DNA of 64,000 nucleotides from AC-32 sp963719275 (GTDB taxonomy: Bacteria; Actinomycetota; Thermoleophilia; Gaiellales; Gaiellaceae). The stretch covers positions 248,001 through 312,000 of the forward strand of contig CAVRBT010000005.1 of the NCBI GenBank assembly GCA_963719275.1. Reading direction: 5' to 3'. Under the pieces are notes generated by a model. That model had not been told where the DNA came from. It did not search any database and worked only from the letters and a program-made list of their open reading frames with translations. Of the stretch, positions 16,800 through 25,201 are shown one piece after another. Positions within the stretch are counted from its first letter, which is position 1. The number at the start of each line of letters is the position of its first letter. The position numbers and the translations under genes are program-made.

Positions 16800-17090
16800 T
16801 CACTCCGAGGAGCCGCGCATCTCGTCGGCGGCAGCGCGGGCGCGGTCGTGGATCGCCGAACGGCGATCTTCCACCGACACGTCCGCTTCGTCGACCGGCG
16901 TCTCCGGCGAGGCGGCCTCCTCGTGCTGCTCCTCGACGACCGCGCGCGACTCCTCGAGCTTCTGCCGCAGCTCTTCGGCGCGCGGATCCTCGGCCGCCTC
17001 GGACTCGGGCTCCGGCGTGTGCCGAAACCGCTTCCACGCGGCGATCGCGGCCCCTGCCGCACCCGCCAGCCACGCCGTCCGGGCCTTCAC
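16800..17090 (-). CDS. Small acidic protein with N-terminal hydrophobic anchor
   Basis: From GTG 17090 the product is 96 residues: ARTAWLAGAAGAAIAAWK, then a Glu-rich coiled-coil-like helix (AEELRQKLEESRAVVEEQ) and an EDRRSAIHDRARAA tail. A TAGCAT -10 box (17103-17098) lies 7 nt upstream of this start and supports it over a longer frame. It is convergent with the amidase and divergent from rpsF. Function unknown. Confidence 0.65.
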   Translation of the reverse strand: MKARTAWLAGAAGAAIAAWKRFRHTPEPESEAAEDPRAEELRQKLEESRAVVEEQHEEAASPETPVDEADVSVEDRRSAIHDRARAAADEMRGSSE

Positions 17091-17201
17091 CGGGCCGATG
17101 CTACACTGCCCGCCTTCCTGCCTCGCCATCGCGTCGTTCGCTCCCGAGCGCCGCCGGCCGGCGAGGCCGCCTAAGACCGAAGGAAGGGAGGAATCGGGAG
17201 C

Positions 17202-17597
17202 GTGACCGACTACGAAATCCTGCTGATGCTCGATCCCGAGCTGCCCGAGGAGCGGCAGACGGAGATCGTGACGCGCGCGCGCGAGGCGATCGAGCGCGAC
17301 GGGGGCACCTTCGAAAAGCACGAGCCGTGGGGCCGGCGCCGCCTGGCCTACGAGATCGACCACAAGGGCGAAGGCGCCTACCACCTGCTGATCTTTGCCG
17401 CCGAGCCGGCGACGCTCGAGGAGATCTCACGCGTCCTGAAGATCACCGACGGCGTGATGCGCCACATGGCGGTGCGCCGCGTCCAGGGCGCCTCGACGCG
17501 CCCGCCCGAGCCTGCGCCCGAAGAGCGGGTAGCGGTGGCCGCCGCGGCGCGGCAGGATGCAGAGACCGAGAGCAGCGCCCGAGAGGAGAGGGAGTAA
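17202..17597 (+). CDS. rpsF: 30S ribosomal protein S6
   Basis: The GTG at 17202 follows a GGAGG-rich leader. The product (131 residues) has the S6 core MTDYEILLMLDPEL, GRRRLAYEIDHKGEGAYHLL and VLKITDGVMRHMAVR. About 30 residues of Pro/Ala/Glu tail extend past the usual end. It binds 16S rRNA with S18. First gene of the rpsF-ssb-rpsR group; its TAA overlaps the ssb ATG (TAATG). Confidence 0.97.
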   Translation: MTDYEILLMLDPELPEERQTEIVTRAREAIERDGGTFEKHEPWGRRRLAYEIDHKGEGAYHLLIFAAEPATLEEISRVLKITDGVMRHMAVRRVQGASTRPPEPAPEERVAVAAAARQDAETESSAREERE

Positions 17598-18034
17598 TGG
17601 CGAACATCAACCGCGTCGTCCTGGTGGGGAACCTGACCCGCGACCCCGAGCTGCGGCACACGCCGAGCGGCATGGCCGTCTGCAGCCTGCGGATCGCCGT
17701 CAACACTCGCCGCAAGGACAACCAGACCGGCGAGTGGACGGAGAAGCCGAACTACTTCGACGTCACCGTGTGGGGCAACCAGGGCGAGAACTGCGCGCAG
17801 TACCTCTCGAAGGGCCGCCCCGTTGCGATCGACGGGCGCCTCGAGTGGCGCGAGTGGGACGCGCAGGACGGGACGAAGCGCCAGGCCGTCGAGATCATCG
17901 CCGACAGCGTGCAGTTCCTCGGCGGGCGCCAGGATGCCGAGGGCGGGCAGCCCCAGTTCGTCCCGAGCGGCGCCGCGCAGGCCGACAACGCCGACTTCGG
18001 CAGCTCCGCCGCCGACGACGACATCCCGTTCTAA
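17597..18034 (+). CDS. ssb: Single-stranded DNA-binding protein
   Basis: The 145-residue product has an OB fold (INRVVLVGNLTRDPELRHT, YFDVTVWGNQGENCAQYL, VAIDGRLEWREWD) and ends in the acidic DDDIPF tip that recruits repair and replication partners. It is translationally coupled to rpsF and rpsR by TAATG overlaps. Confidence 0.97.
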   Translation: MANINRVVLVGNLTRDPELRHTPSGMAVCSLRIAVNTRRKDNQTGEWTEKPNYFDVTVWGNQGENCAQYLSKGRPVAIDGRLEWREWDAQDGTKRQAVEIIADSVQFLGGRQDAEGGQPQFVPSGAAQADNADFGSSAADDDIPF

Positions 18035-18297
18035 TGGCGCAGCGAGACCAGCGACAGCAGCGCAAGGGCCGCCCCGCTCCAGGCGGGCCGATCCGCAAGC
18101 GCAACTGCTACTTCTGCCGCGAGAAGATCGAGGAAGTCGACTACAAGAACGCCAACCAGCTCCGGCGCTACGTCTCGGAGAAGGGCAAGATCCGCTCCCG
18201 CCGCATCACCGGCGCGTGCCGCCGCCACCAGCGGCAGGTCGCGCTCGCGGTGAAGCGGGCCCGCGAGATGGCGCTCCTCCCCTACTCCACCGGTTAG
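18034..18297 (+). CDS. rpsR: 30S ribosomal protein S18 (zinc-binding form)
   Basis: The 87-residue product has KRNCYFCREKIEEVDYKN, YVSEKGKIRSRRITGACRRHQRQ and a basic C-terminal helix. CxxC plus C-x-x-H are kept, so this is the Zn-containing version of S18. The gene starts at the ATG overlapping the ssb stop. Confidence 0.97.
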   Translation: MAQRDQRQQRKGRPAPGGPIRKRNCYFCREKIEEVDYKNANQLRRYVSEKGKIRSRRITGACRRHQRQVALAVKRAREMALLPYSTG

Positions 18298-18465
18298 TTA
18301 CGTGGCTCCCCTGACAACATCCTCCGGCTTCTGGCGCGCGATGAGCGGCGCCACAGGGCGTCCTCAGTCGCGCCCCTACCTTCTAGGTACGAGCGCTCCC
18401 TGCGTCCTTGCCTGGCTTGCTCCTCGCACCCCAGAAGCGCGGCAATGTCACCAGGAGAACCACTG

Positions 18466-19173
18466 ATGAAAGTCATCCTCCGACAGGACGTCGAGAAGGT
18501 CGGCCTCCGCGGGGAGGTGGTCGACGTCGCGCGCGGGTTCGCACGCAACTACCTGCTGCCGCGCAAGCTCGCCGAGACGGCGAGCGCGGCCAAGGTGGCC
18601 GAGCTGCGCAAGCTCGAGGAGAAGCGCGCCCGGCACGAGGCGCAGAGCTTCGAGCAGGCGCAGGAGATCGCGCAGCGGCTCGAGGCGAGCGAGATCCGCT
18701 TCGACGCGCCGGCCGGCGAGACGGGGACGCTCTTCGGTTCCGTCACCGCGACCGACGTCGCCGAGCGCGTGTGGGAGACCGAGAAGGTGCGGATCGACCG
18801 CCGCAAGCTCGACCTCCACGACTCGATCAAGCGGATCGGCCGCTACCAGGTCCCGGTCGAGCTGTTCGCAGACGTGACGGCGACGCTGCGACTCGCGGTT
18901 GTCCCCGAAGGCGGCGAGCTGCCGCCCCAGGAGGAGCTCGACGCGATCGCCGCGGCGGAGGCGGAGGCCGAGGCCGCTGCCCAAGCCGAGGCGGAGGTGC
19001 AGCACGCCGAGGCGGAGGCCGAGATCGAAGCAGTCGTGGCCGAGGAGGAGGCGGAGGCCGAGGAGCCGGAGGTGCCCGCCGCCGCGGACGAGGCCGAGGC
19101 GGAGCAGGCCCCGGACGACGCGTTCGACCGCGCCGCCGACGCCGCCGACGTCGGCGACCAGCCCAGGCCGTAA
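18466..19173 (+). CDS. rplI: 50S ribosomal protein L9 with long acidic tail
   Basis: The N-terminal L9 domain is standard (MKVILRQDVEKVGLRGEVVDV, ARNYLLPRKLA), and the connecting helix and C-terminal rRNA-binding domain follow to about residue 150. The product continues to 235 residues with a tail made almost only of Ala and Glu. L9 is normally close to 150 residues. The ATG is preceded by an AGGAG site. It lies 168 bp after rpsR with its own short leader. Confidence 0.95.
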   Translation: MKVILRQDVEKVGLRGEVVDVARGFARNYLLPRKLAETASAAKVAELRKLEEKRARHEAQSFEQAQEIAQRLEASEIRFDAPAGETGTLFGSVTATDVAERVWETEKVRIDRRKLDLHDSIKRIGRYQVPVELFADVTATLRLAVVPEGGELPPQEELDAIAAAEAEAEAAAQAEAEVQHAEAEAEIEAVVAEEEAEAEEPEVPAAADEAEAEQAPDDAFDRAADAADVGDQPRP

Positions 19174-19188
19174 CAAAAGCGCACAGGC

Positions 19189-19220
19189 TTCTCCACAGGC
19201 GGACGCATGCCTGTGGATTT
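19189..19220. promoter_or_regulatory. DnaA-box-like inverted pair upstream of dnaB
   Basis: TTCTCCACA (19189-19197) is one base from the actinobacterial DnaA box TTGTCCACA, and TGTGGATTT (19212-19220) is a facing second site. Their cores form a 9-bp inverted repeat (TCCACAGGC/GCCTGTGGA). Two further CACAGG-type motifs follow, at 19255-19266 and 19281-19294. The rest of the 222-bp gap before dnaB holds nothing else obvious. Confidence 0.4.
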
Positions 19221-19395
19221 CGAGAAGAACTTTCCGCTCGGAGCGCCCTTTTCACCCACAGGTGCCGTCCGGGGGTGCTGGGAACCTGTGTTCCCTTATG
19301 CCTGCAAACCGGCTGCTGCTGACCCGTCCGGGCCTGTCGAAAGTGCCGTCGTCCAGACCTTCCCCGGCCGCGCCGGGAGTTGTTGGATAACGCGA

Positions 19396-20745
19396 ATGGC
19401 CCAGCTCGCCCAGGCGTCGCAGACCGCCCCGGTCCCGCCGCAGAATCTCGAGGCCGAGGAGTCGGTCCTTGGCGCGATGATGCTCTCCCCAGGCGCGATC
19501 GGGGCGGTCAGCGAGGTGCTCGACGCAAGCGACTTCTACCGCGAGAGCCACGCCGTCATCTACCGGGCTGCGCTGGCGCTGTACGCGAAGGGCGAGCCCG
19601 TCGACGCGATCACGCTCGTCGACGAGCTGGAAGAACGTGGCGAGCTCGAGGGGGCGGGCGGCCGCGTCCGCATCCACGAGCTTGCAGCGCTCGTCCCCGC
19701 GAGCGCAAACGCCGGGCACTACGCCCGGATCGTGCGCGAGATGGCGACCCTCCGCGGCCTGATTCGGGCGGGCGGTGAGATCGCCCATCTCGGCTGGGAG
19801 CGGCCGGGAGAGACGACCGACCTCGTCGACCGCGCGGAGCAGGTCGTCTTCGACCTCTCGCAGTCCCGCGTGTCGAGCGAGTTCAGCCACATCGAGGAGC
19901 TGCTGAAGGACAGCTTCGAGCGGATCACCGCCCTCTACGAAGCCGGCGCGGACGTCACCGGGACGCCGTCCGGCTTTCGCGACCTCGACCGGCTCACCTC
20001 AGGCTTCCAGCCGGGGAACCTGATCATCGTCGCCGCCCGCCCGAGCATGGGCAAGTCGGGCCTCGGCCTCTGCATGGCCGCGAACCTCGCCGTTCGCGCC
20101 GAGGTGCCGACAGCGCTGTTCACGCTCGAGATGTCGAAGGCCGAGGTGACGCAGCGGCTGATGTGCAGCGAGGCGAAGGTCGAGTCGCAGCGCCTTCGCA
20201 CCGGCAAGCTCGGCGCCGACGACTGGCCGCGGCTCACGGCCGCCTGCGACCGCCTCGCGAAGGCCCCGATCTACGTCGACGACCAGGGCTCGATCACGAT
20301 GATGGAGATCCGCTCGAAGGCCCGGCGGCTGAAGTCCCGCGAGTCCAGCCTCGGGCTGATCATCGTCGACTACCTGCAGCTGATGACGTCTGGCTCGAAT
20401 GTCGAGAGCCGCGTGCAGGAGGTCTCGCAGATCTCGCGCTCGCTGAAGATCCTCGCGCGCGACCTCGACGTCCCGATCCTCGCGATGTCGCAGCTCTCGC
20501 GCGCGGTCGAGCAGCGCCACGACAAGCGTCCGATCCTCTCCGACCTGCGTGAGTCCGGCTCGATCGAGCAGGACGCCGACCTCGTGATGTTCATCTACCG
20601 CGACGAGTACTACAACGACGAGTCCGACCAGCAGGGCCTCGCCGAGGTGCACCTCGCGAAGCACCGCAACGGGCCCACCGACACCGTGAAGCTCTCGTTC
20701 CTGAAGCGGTACGCGAAGTTCGCGGACCTGGCGCCGTCCCAGTAG
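19396..20745 (+). CDS. dnaB: Replicative DNA helicase DnaB
   Basis: The 449-residue product has the N-terminal domain (VPPQNLEAEESVLGAMM), Walker A (AARPSMGKS), Walker B (GLIIVDYLQLM), an AMSQLSRAVEQR segment and the SGSIEQDADLVMFIYRDEYY block. ATG 19396 is chosen because the family starts about 10 residues before PPQNLEAE; the longer frame upstream runs through the regulatory gap. It is intein-free. It unwinds DNA ahead of the replisome. Confidence 0.97.
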   Translation: MAQLAQASQTAPVPPQNLEAEESVLGAMMLSPGAIGAVSEVLDASDFYRESHAVIYRAALALYAKGEPVDAITLVDELEERGELEGAGGRVRIHELAALVPASANAGHYARIVREMATLRGLIRAGGEIAHLGWERPGETTDLVDRAEQVVFDLSQSRVSSEFSHIEELLKDSFERITALYEAGADVTGTPSGFRDLDRLTSGFQPGNLIIVAARPSMGKSGLGLCMAANLAVRAEVPTALFTLEMSKAEVTQRLMCSEAKVESQRLRTGKLGADDWPRLTAACDRLAKAPIYVDDQGSITMMEIRSKARRLKSRESSLGLIIVDYLQLMTSGSNVESRVQEVSQISRSLKILARDLDVPILAMSQLSRAVEQRHDKRPILSDLRESGSIEQDADLVMFIYRDEYYNDESDQQGLAEVHLAKHRNGPTDTVKLSFLKRYAKFADLAPSQ

Positions 20746-20782
20746 CCGTTATGTCCTCGCACATCCCGCCCATTCATTTCAG

Positions 20783-20838
20783 ACGCGCGTCCGAGCAAAG
20801 CCCGCACGCGCTGGAATCGGCGTCGCAAGCGCCGCCTC
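20783..20838 (-). repeat. Double-hairpin element, copy beside dnaB
   Basis: Read on the minus strand, this is the same two-hairpin pattern found before purA and purL. It has GAGGCGGCGCTTGCGACGCC (first hairpin, CTTG in the loop) and then a stem closed by GGGC-TTT-GCTC, paired by the outer CGCGT/ACGCG (20786-20810). It lies just before the small zinc-ribbon gene, in antisense orientation to it. Confidence 0.6.
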
Positions 20839-20839
20839 G

Positions 20840-21070
20840 GTGATGGTCGAGCAAACCGTCGTGCTCCTGGCCCGCACCACCTCGTTCACGGTGGTCTGCC
20901 AGGCGTGCGCGGAGCTCGACGAGCGCGGCGAGCACCTCGCGCACACCGCGCAGGGCGCGCTGCGGCTCGAGCAGGACCTCGGCTGGACGACGTGCCCGCG
21001 CGGGCACCGCATCCGCCTCATCCGGGCAGGTGCCGCGGTCGCGGCCGAGGCGACGACACCACTCTGGTAG
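20840..21070 (+). CDS. Small zinc-ribbon-like protein
   Basis: The 76-residue product has VVCQACAELDERGEH and TTCPRGHRIRLIRAG, i.e. two cysteines plus a C..H pair that could bind one Zn. The start is GTG 20840 or ATG 20843. No family recognised. It lies alone between dnaB and purA. Confidence 0.6.
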   Translation: MMVEQTVVLLARTTSFTVVCQACAELDERGEHLAHTAQGALRLEQDLGWTTCPRGHRIRLIRAGAAVAAEATTPLW

Positions 21071-21165
21071 CGCGCGGCGGGCCTTTCCCCCCTCGCCCCG
21101 CGAGCCGTGACCCTTCGGTCACGGCTGCCCACTGACAGCCGACAGGATCAGGCACACTCCGGCAC

Positions 21166-21639
21166 GTGCCTGCGACCGTGATCGCCGGGGCGCTGAGGCG
21201 CCCGCTTGTCGGGCGCCGTTTCGAGGAGGTGCGGGCTTTGCCCGCGCGTCCGGCCCAAGTCCACTGCGCGCCGGGGGAGGCTCGATGCCCGCCACCGTCG
21301 TCGTAGGCGCGCCGAGGCGCCCGCTTGTCGGCGCCGTTTGGAGGAGGTGCGGGCTTTGCCCGCGCGTCCGGCCCAAGTCCACTGCGCGCCGGGGGAGGCT
21401 CGATGCCCGCCACCGTCGTCGTAGGCGCGCCGAGGCGCCCGCTTGTCGGCGCCGTTTGGAGGAGGTGCGGGCTTTGCCCGCGCGTCCGGCCCAAGTCCAC
21501 TGCGCGCCGGGGGAGGCTCGATGCCCGCCACCGTCGTCGTAGGCGCGCCGAGGCGCCCGCTTGTCGGGCGCCGTTTGGAGGAGGTGCGGGCTTTGCCCGC
21601 GCGTCCGGCCCAAGTCCACTGCGCGCCGGGGGAGGCTCG
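21166..21639 (+). repeat. Tandem repeat (119, 118, 118, 119 bp) carrying purA start codons
   Basis: Units begin at 21166, 21285, 21403 and 21521 and end at the real purA start, 21640. Units two to four are identical except for one G in the first hairpin loop region. Each unit holds the double hairpin (GGCGCCCG-CTTGT-CGGGCGCC and a TGCGGGC-TTT-GCCCGCG stem), a GGGGGAGG ribosome binding site and, at the junction, ATG plus the first nine purA codons. The first unit opens with a diverged version (GTG CCT GCG ACC). The gap from 21071 to 21165 holds nothing else. The copy at 21403 is in frame with purA, so a 79-residue N-terminal extension is possible. Confidence 0.92.
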
Positions 21640-22938
21640 ATGCCCGCCACCGTCGTCGTAGGCGCGCAGTGGGGCGACGAGGGGAAGGGCAAGATCGTCG
21701 ACCTGCTGGCGCAACACTCGGATTTCGTCTGCCGCTATCAGGGCGGTCCGAACGCGGGGCACACGATCGTTACCGGCGGCGAGAAGTTCAAGTTCCACCA
21801 CATGCCGTCGGGAATCCTGCACGGCAAGGAGTGCGTCCTCGGCGCGGGGTGCGTGATCGACCCGGAGGTGTTCGTCCGCGAGCTCGACGAGCTCGAGGCG
21901 CGGGGGATCTCGACCGGCTTCGTGCGCGTCTCGGGCGAGGCGCACCTGATCATGCCGTGGCACGTCGCGATCGACCAGGGCTCCGAGCGGCGACTGGGCA
22001 AGCTGCAGATCGGGACGACGAAGCGCGGCATCGGGCCCGCCTACGCCGACAAGGCGGCGCGCCTCGGAATCCGCGTCCAGGACCTGCTCGAACCGAAGAT
22101 CCTGCGCCAGAAGATCGAGGTGGCGCTCGCCGAGAAGAACGTCTGGCTGGAGCGTGTCTACGGCGCGGAGCCGCTGGAGCTCGAGGAGCTCGCGGCCCGC
22201 TACGAGGAGTTCGCGCAGCGGCTGCGGCCGTACGTCGCGGACACGTCGCTGCTCGTCGACCACGCGCTGCGTGACGGGCGGTTCGTGCTGCTCGAGGGCG
22301 CGCAGGGGACCCTGCTCGACCTCGACCATGGGACGTACCCCTTCGTCACCTCGTCGGGGACCGTGGCCGGTGCCGCGGCCGTCGGCGTCGGGATCGGCCC
22401 GAACCGGATCGACGCGATCATCGGCGTCGCCAAGGCGTACGTGACGCGGGTGGGCGAAGGCCCGTTCCCGACCGAGATCGACGGCGCCGACCAGGAGCGG
22501 GTGCGAGAGCTGGGCGCCGAGTACGGGACCACCACGGGGCGGCAGCGCCGCTGCGGCTGGCTCGATCTCGTCGCTTTGCGTTACGCCGTGCGGCTGAATG
22601 GCATCACGTCGCTGGCGCTGACGAAGCTCGACGTGCTCTCCGCGTTCGCCGAGCTGCCGGTCTGCGTGCGCTACCGGCTACGCGACGGCACCGAGACGGC
22701 GGACTTCCCGGCGCATCAGAGCGACTTCCACCACTGCCGGCCGGTCTACGAGACGCTGCCGGGCTGGGAGGAGCCGCTCGACGAGGTGACAGAGCTCGAC
22801 GCGCTGCCCGGGAACGCGCGGCGCTACGTCGAGTTCGTCGAGCGCGAGCTCGAGGTGCCCGTGTCGCTGATCGGCACCGGCGCGGAGCGGGAGCGGGTGC
22901 TCTCGCCGGGATCCCTCGAGGCGCTGGCGCGGCCCTAG
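21640..22938 (+). CDS. purA: Adenylosuccinate synthetase
   Basis: The 432-residue product starts MPATVVVGAQWGDEGKGK, the GTP-binding signature of PurA, and continues with NAGHTIV, GIGPAYADKAAR, QGTLLDLDHGTYPFVTSS and TTTGRQRRCGWLD. It makes adenylosuccinate from IMP, aspartate and GTP. ATG 21640 gives the family's normal N-terminus; identical start segments upstream belong to the tandem repeat. Its stop overlaps the convergent methyltransferase gene by 4 bp. Confidence 0.97.
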   Translation: MPATVVVGAQWGDEGKGKIVDLLAQHSDFVCRYQGGPNAGHTIVTGGEKFKFHHMPSGILHGKECVLGAGCVIDPEVFVRELDELEARGISTGFVRVSGEAHLIMPWHVAIDQGSERRLGKLQIGTTKRGIGPAYADKAARLGIRVQDLLEPKILRQKIEVALAEKNVWLERVYGAEPLELEELAARYEEFAQRLRPYVADTSLLVDHALRDGRFVLLEGAQGTLLDLDHGTYPFVTSSGTVAGAAAVGVGIGPNRIDAIIGVAKAYVTRVGEGPFPTEIDGADQERVRELGAEYGTTTGRQRRCGWLDLVALRYAVRLNGITSLALTKLDVLSAFAELPVCVRYRLRDGTETADFPAHQSDFHHCRPVYETLPGWEEPLDEVTELDALPGNARRYVEFVERELEVPVSLIGTGAERERVLSPGSLEALARP

Positions 22939-23699
22939 CCGGTCACCCGGCCGCGCGCAGCCCCCGCCCGCGCGGAGAGCGTGAGGCCACCGGTCGGCTC
23001 ACCGAGCCGACGCCGGTACTCCTGGCGCAGCGCCTCCTGCCGCTCGGCCGGGAGTGACACGACGTACTCGCCCGCTGGCCCGACACCCAACAGGAACGTG
23101 TCCCAGAGCTCGTCGAAGTCCTCGTACGCGGCCGAGACCTCGATCGGCCCGGCCTCGACGTCCTCGAGCCCGAGCTCGCGCCAGAGCGCGTCGAGCTCCT
23201 CGAGGTTCCCGAACGAGCGGGTCTCGCCCGAGAGGTCGTGGTCGAGCTCACACGCCGTTTCCCAGTAGACGCGCAGCATCTCCATCCCGCCGGCGAAATC
23301 CCACGAGCTCGCGGCGACGACGCCGCCCGGCCGGGTCACGCGAGCCATCTCCGCGACGCCGGCCGCCGGGTCGTCCATGAAGTGGATCACGAGCTGGGCA
23401 ACGGCCGCGTCGAACGAGTCGTCCGGCCAGGGCAGCGCCTCCGCCTTGCCCTGCTTCAACTCGGCACCGGGCAATCGCTCCACGCATGCTGCGAGGAGCG
23501 GCGAGGGGTCGACGCCCGAGACCCGCTCGGCGCCGACGCGGTCCGCGAGCTCCTCGGTAAGGACGCCCGAGCCGCACCCGACGTCGAGCACGCGCTGCCC
23601 GGCCTCGACGCCGGCGAAGTCGGCAAACGCGGACGCGAGCGGGCGCGAGTAGCGGCCCATGAAGCGGTCGTAGGCGTCACCCGAGACGGCGAAGCTCAT
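22935..23699 (-). CDS. Class I SAM-dependent methyltransferase
   Basis: The 254-residue product has motif I VLDVGCGSGVLTEEL, an acidic GVDPSP turn, the SFDAAVAQLVIHFMDD region and MARVTRPGGVVAASSW, as in UbiE/Methyltransf_11 enzymes. The substrate is unknown. Its 5' end overlaps the 3' end of mobA by 23 bp, so it is the last gene of a fdhD-mobA-methyltransferase operon. Confidence 0.88.
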   Translation of the reverse strand: MSFAVSGDAYDRFMGRYSRPLASAFADFAGVEAGQRVLDVGCGSGVLTEELADRVGAERVSGVDPSPLLAACVERLPGAELKQGKAEALPWPDDSFDAAVAQLVIHFMDDPAAGVAEMARVTRPGGVVAASSWDFAGGMEMLRVYWETACELDHDLSGETRSFGNLEELDALWRELGLEDVEAGPIEVSAAYEDFDELWDTFLLGVGPAGEYVVSLPAERQEALRQEYRRRLGEPTGGLTLSARAGAARGRVTG

Positions 23700-24213
23700 C
23701 CGGCGTATTCACGTTGGCGAGAAGCGCGGCGTCAACCTCGATCCGCGTGGTGTCGAGCTCGTCGAGCGCTTCGTGCAGCGCGAGCCGGCCCTCGTGGAGG
23801 CGCCGTTCGAGCACCGGCAGGGCGCTGCGCGCGAACGCCGCGGGGAGTGGGTCGGTGATGGGAGCCGACGCGTCGGCACAGGCGGCCGCGAGCTCGCGCA
23901 GCAGGTCGGCGGTCACGAGCGGGGTGTCGACGGGGAGCATGACCGCGACCGGGCTCGATACTGCGCGAAGGCCGGCCACGATGCCGGCGAGAGCGGCGCG
24001 CGTCTCGCTTCCGTCGTCGAGCAGGTCGAACGGCAGGTCGAGCCCGTCGCCGCGCTTGCCGACCGCGAGCCGCTCGTCGCACGCCTCGCCGAGGCTGCGC
24101 CAGCCGCGGGCGGCGAGCGTCTCGTCACCGAGCCGCGCGAGCGCCTTCGGCGAGCCGAAACGGGTGCTGGCGCCGCCGACGAGCAGAACGCCCGTCAGGC
24201 GAGGACGCGCCAC
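23677..24213 (-). CDS. mobA: Molybdenum cofactor guanylyltransferase MobA-like
   Basis: The 178-residue product has the nucleotidyltransferase signature LLVGGASTRFGSPKALA, then ...GIVAGLRAV, MLPVDTPLVTADLL and a C-terminal NVNTPDELRR, the usual end of MobA. It attaches GMP to molybdopterin to form the MGD cofactor used by formate dehydrogenases. GTG 24213 lies inside the end of fdhD (19-bp overlap). It is slightly short for MobA (about 190-200 residues). Confidence 0.88.
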   Translation of the reverse strand: MARPRLTGVLLVGGASTRFGSPKALARLGDETLAARGWRSLGEACDERLAVGKRGDGLDLPFDLLDDGSETRAALAGIVAGLRAVSSPVAVMLPVDTPLVTADLLRELAAACADASAPITDPLPAAFARSALPVLERRLHEGRLALHEALDELDTTRIEVDAALLANVNTPDELRRLG

Positions 24214-24995
24214 GGCTCGGTGTACACGTTGAGGCGGCCGCCGCGAGCGAAGCCGCAGAGCGTCAGACCGCGGTCGGCGGCGAGCTCGACGGCCAGGCTG
24301 GAAGGAGCGCCGACGGCCACGAGGATCGGGCAGCCGGCGACAGCCGCCTTCTGCACGAGCTCGAACGAGAGCCGGCCGCTGACGCAGAGCACGGCCTGGG
24401 AGAGCGGAAGGCGATCCTCGCGGAAGGCCCAGCCGACGACCTTGTCCATCGCGTTGTGGCGGCCGACGTCCTCGCGGAGGCAGAGCAGTTCGCCGCCCGC
24501 GTCGAAGAGGCCGGTCGCGTGCAGCCCGCCGGTGGCGGCGAAGGCGGGCTGGGCGGCTCGCAGGTGCTCCGGGAGCGCCGCGAGCACGTCGGCGCCAATC
24601 GTCAGCTCGCTCTTGACGCGGGGCGACTCGACCGCGACCGCCTCGAGCGCGCCCTTGCCGCAGACTCCGCAGGAGGAGGACGTGTAGAAGCTGCGCTGGA
24701 GCCGCTCCGAGTCGAAGGCGGGTGCCTCGACCTCGACCGTGTTGGCCGCCAGGTCCGCCGGCGGTGACGCCGCGACCGGCTCGAGCCCCTCCGAAAGACA
24801 GAACCCGAGCGCGAGCTCCTCGTCGTGCCCGGGCGTCCGCATGGTGACTGCGACCGGCCGGCCGCCGATGCGGATCTCCAGCGGCTCCTCGACCGCGACC
24901 TGGTCGGGCTCGCTCGTGCCTTGAGGCAGTCGCAGCACCTCGACGCGCGATGCCGAGTACGGCGGCGCCTCGAGCGCGTCCTTCTCGGCGCTCAT
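24195..24995 (-). CDS. fdhD: Formate dehydrogenase sulfurtransferase FdhD
   Basis: The 266-residue product has EEPLEIRIGGRPVAVTMRTPG, LALGFCLSEG, the SSCGVCGKG motif with the catalytic CxxC pair, LREDVGRHNAMDKVVG and a C-terminal GFARGGRLNVYT. FdhD passes sulfur to the Mo centre of formate dehydrogenase. Together with mobA, selB and tRNA-Sec it implies a selenocysteine formate dehydrogenase elsewhere on the chromosome; no fdhA is in this window. Confidence 0.95.
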   Translation of the reverse strand: MSAEKDALEAPPYSASRVEVLRLPQGTSEPDQVAVEEPLEIRIGGRPVAVTMRTPGHDEELALGFCLSEGLEPVAASPPADLAANTVEVEAPAFDSERLQRSFYTSSSCGVCGKGALEAVAVESPRVKSELTIGADVLAALPEHLRAAQPAFAATGGLHATGLFDAGGELLCLREDVGRHNAMDKVVGWAFREDRLPLSQAVLCVSGRLSFELVQKAAVAGCPILVAVGAPSSLAVELAADRGLTLCGFARGGRLNVYTEPWRVLA

Positions 24996-25188
24996 GCGCC
25001 GGAGGGTACCCCGCAGCCGTCACACATCCGCGACACTCCCGGGACAGACACGCGCGCCGGCCCCAACTACGATCGCCTTCGGGAGGAGGCCGGGCGAACC
25101 TTCTACCAGGAGCCTCCCCCGAGCGGCGGATCGCGTACGGCCCTCAACTGCCGCGCGGGGCCATCCGTGAAAACGCCGCCGGCCGCAG

Positions 25189-25194
25189 TACACT
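25189..25194 (+). promoter_or_regulatory. -10 box of purD
   Basis: TACACT ends 7 nt before the GTG start, indicating a leaderless transcript. Confidence 0.55.
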
Positions 25195-25201
25195 CGCCGC
25201 C

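Noticed and set aside
21195..21260. Purine riboswitch in front of purA
   Set aside because: No three-way junction or conserved loop-loop motifs of the purine riboswitch; the structure is two simple hairpins, one copy of which lies upstream of the purL promoter and another antisense to its neighbour.
21166..21639. The purA-proximal repeats as a CRISPR array
   Set aside because: The units are contiguous, about 118 bp, with no spacers and no cas genes; they contain purA start sequence.
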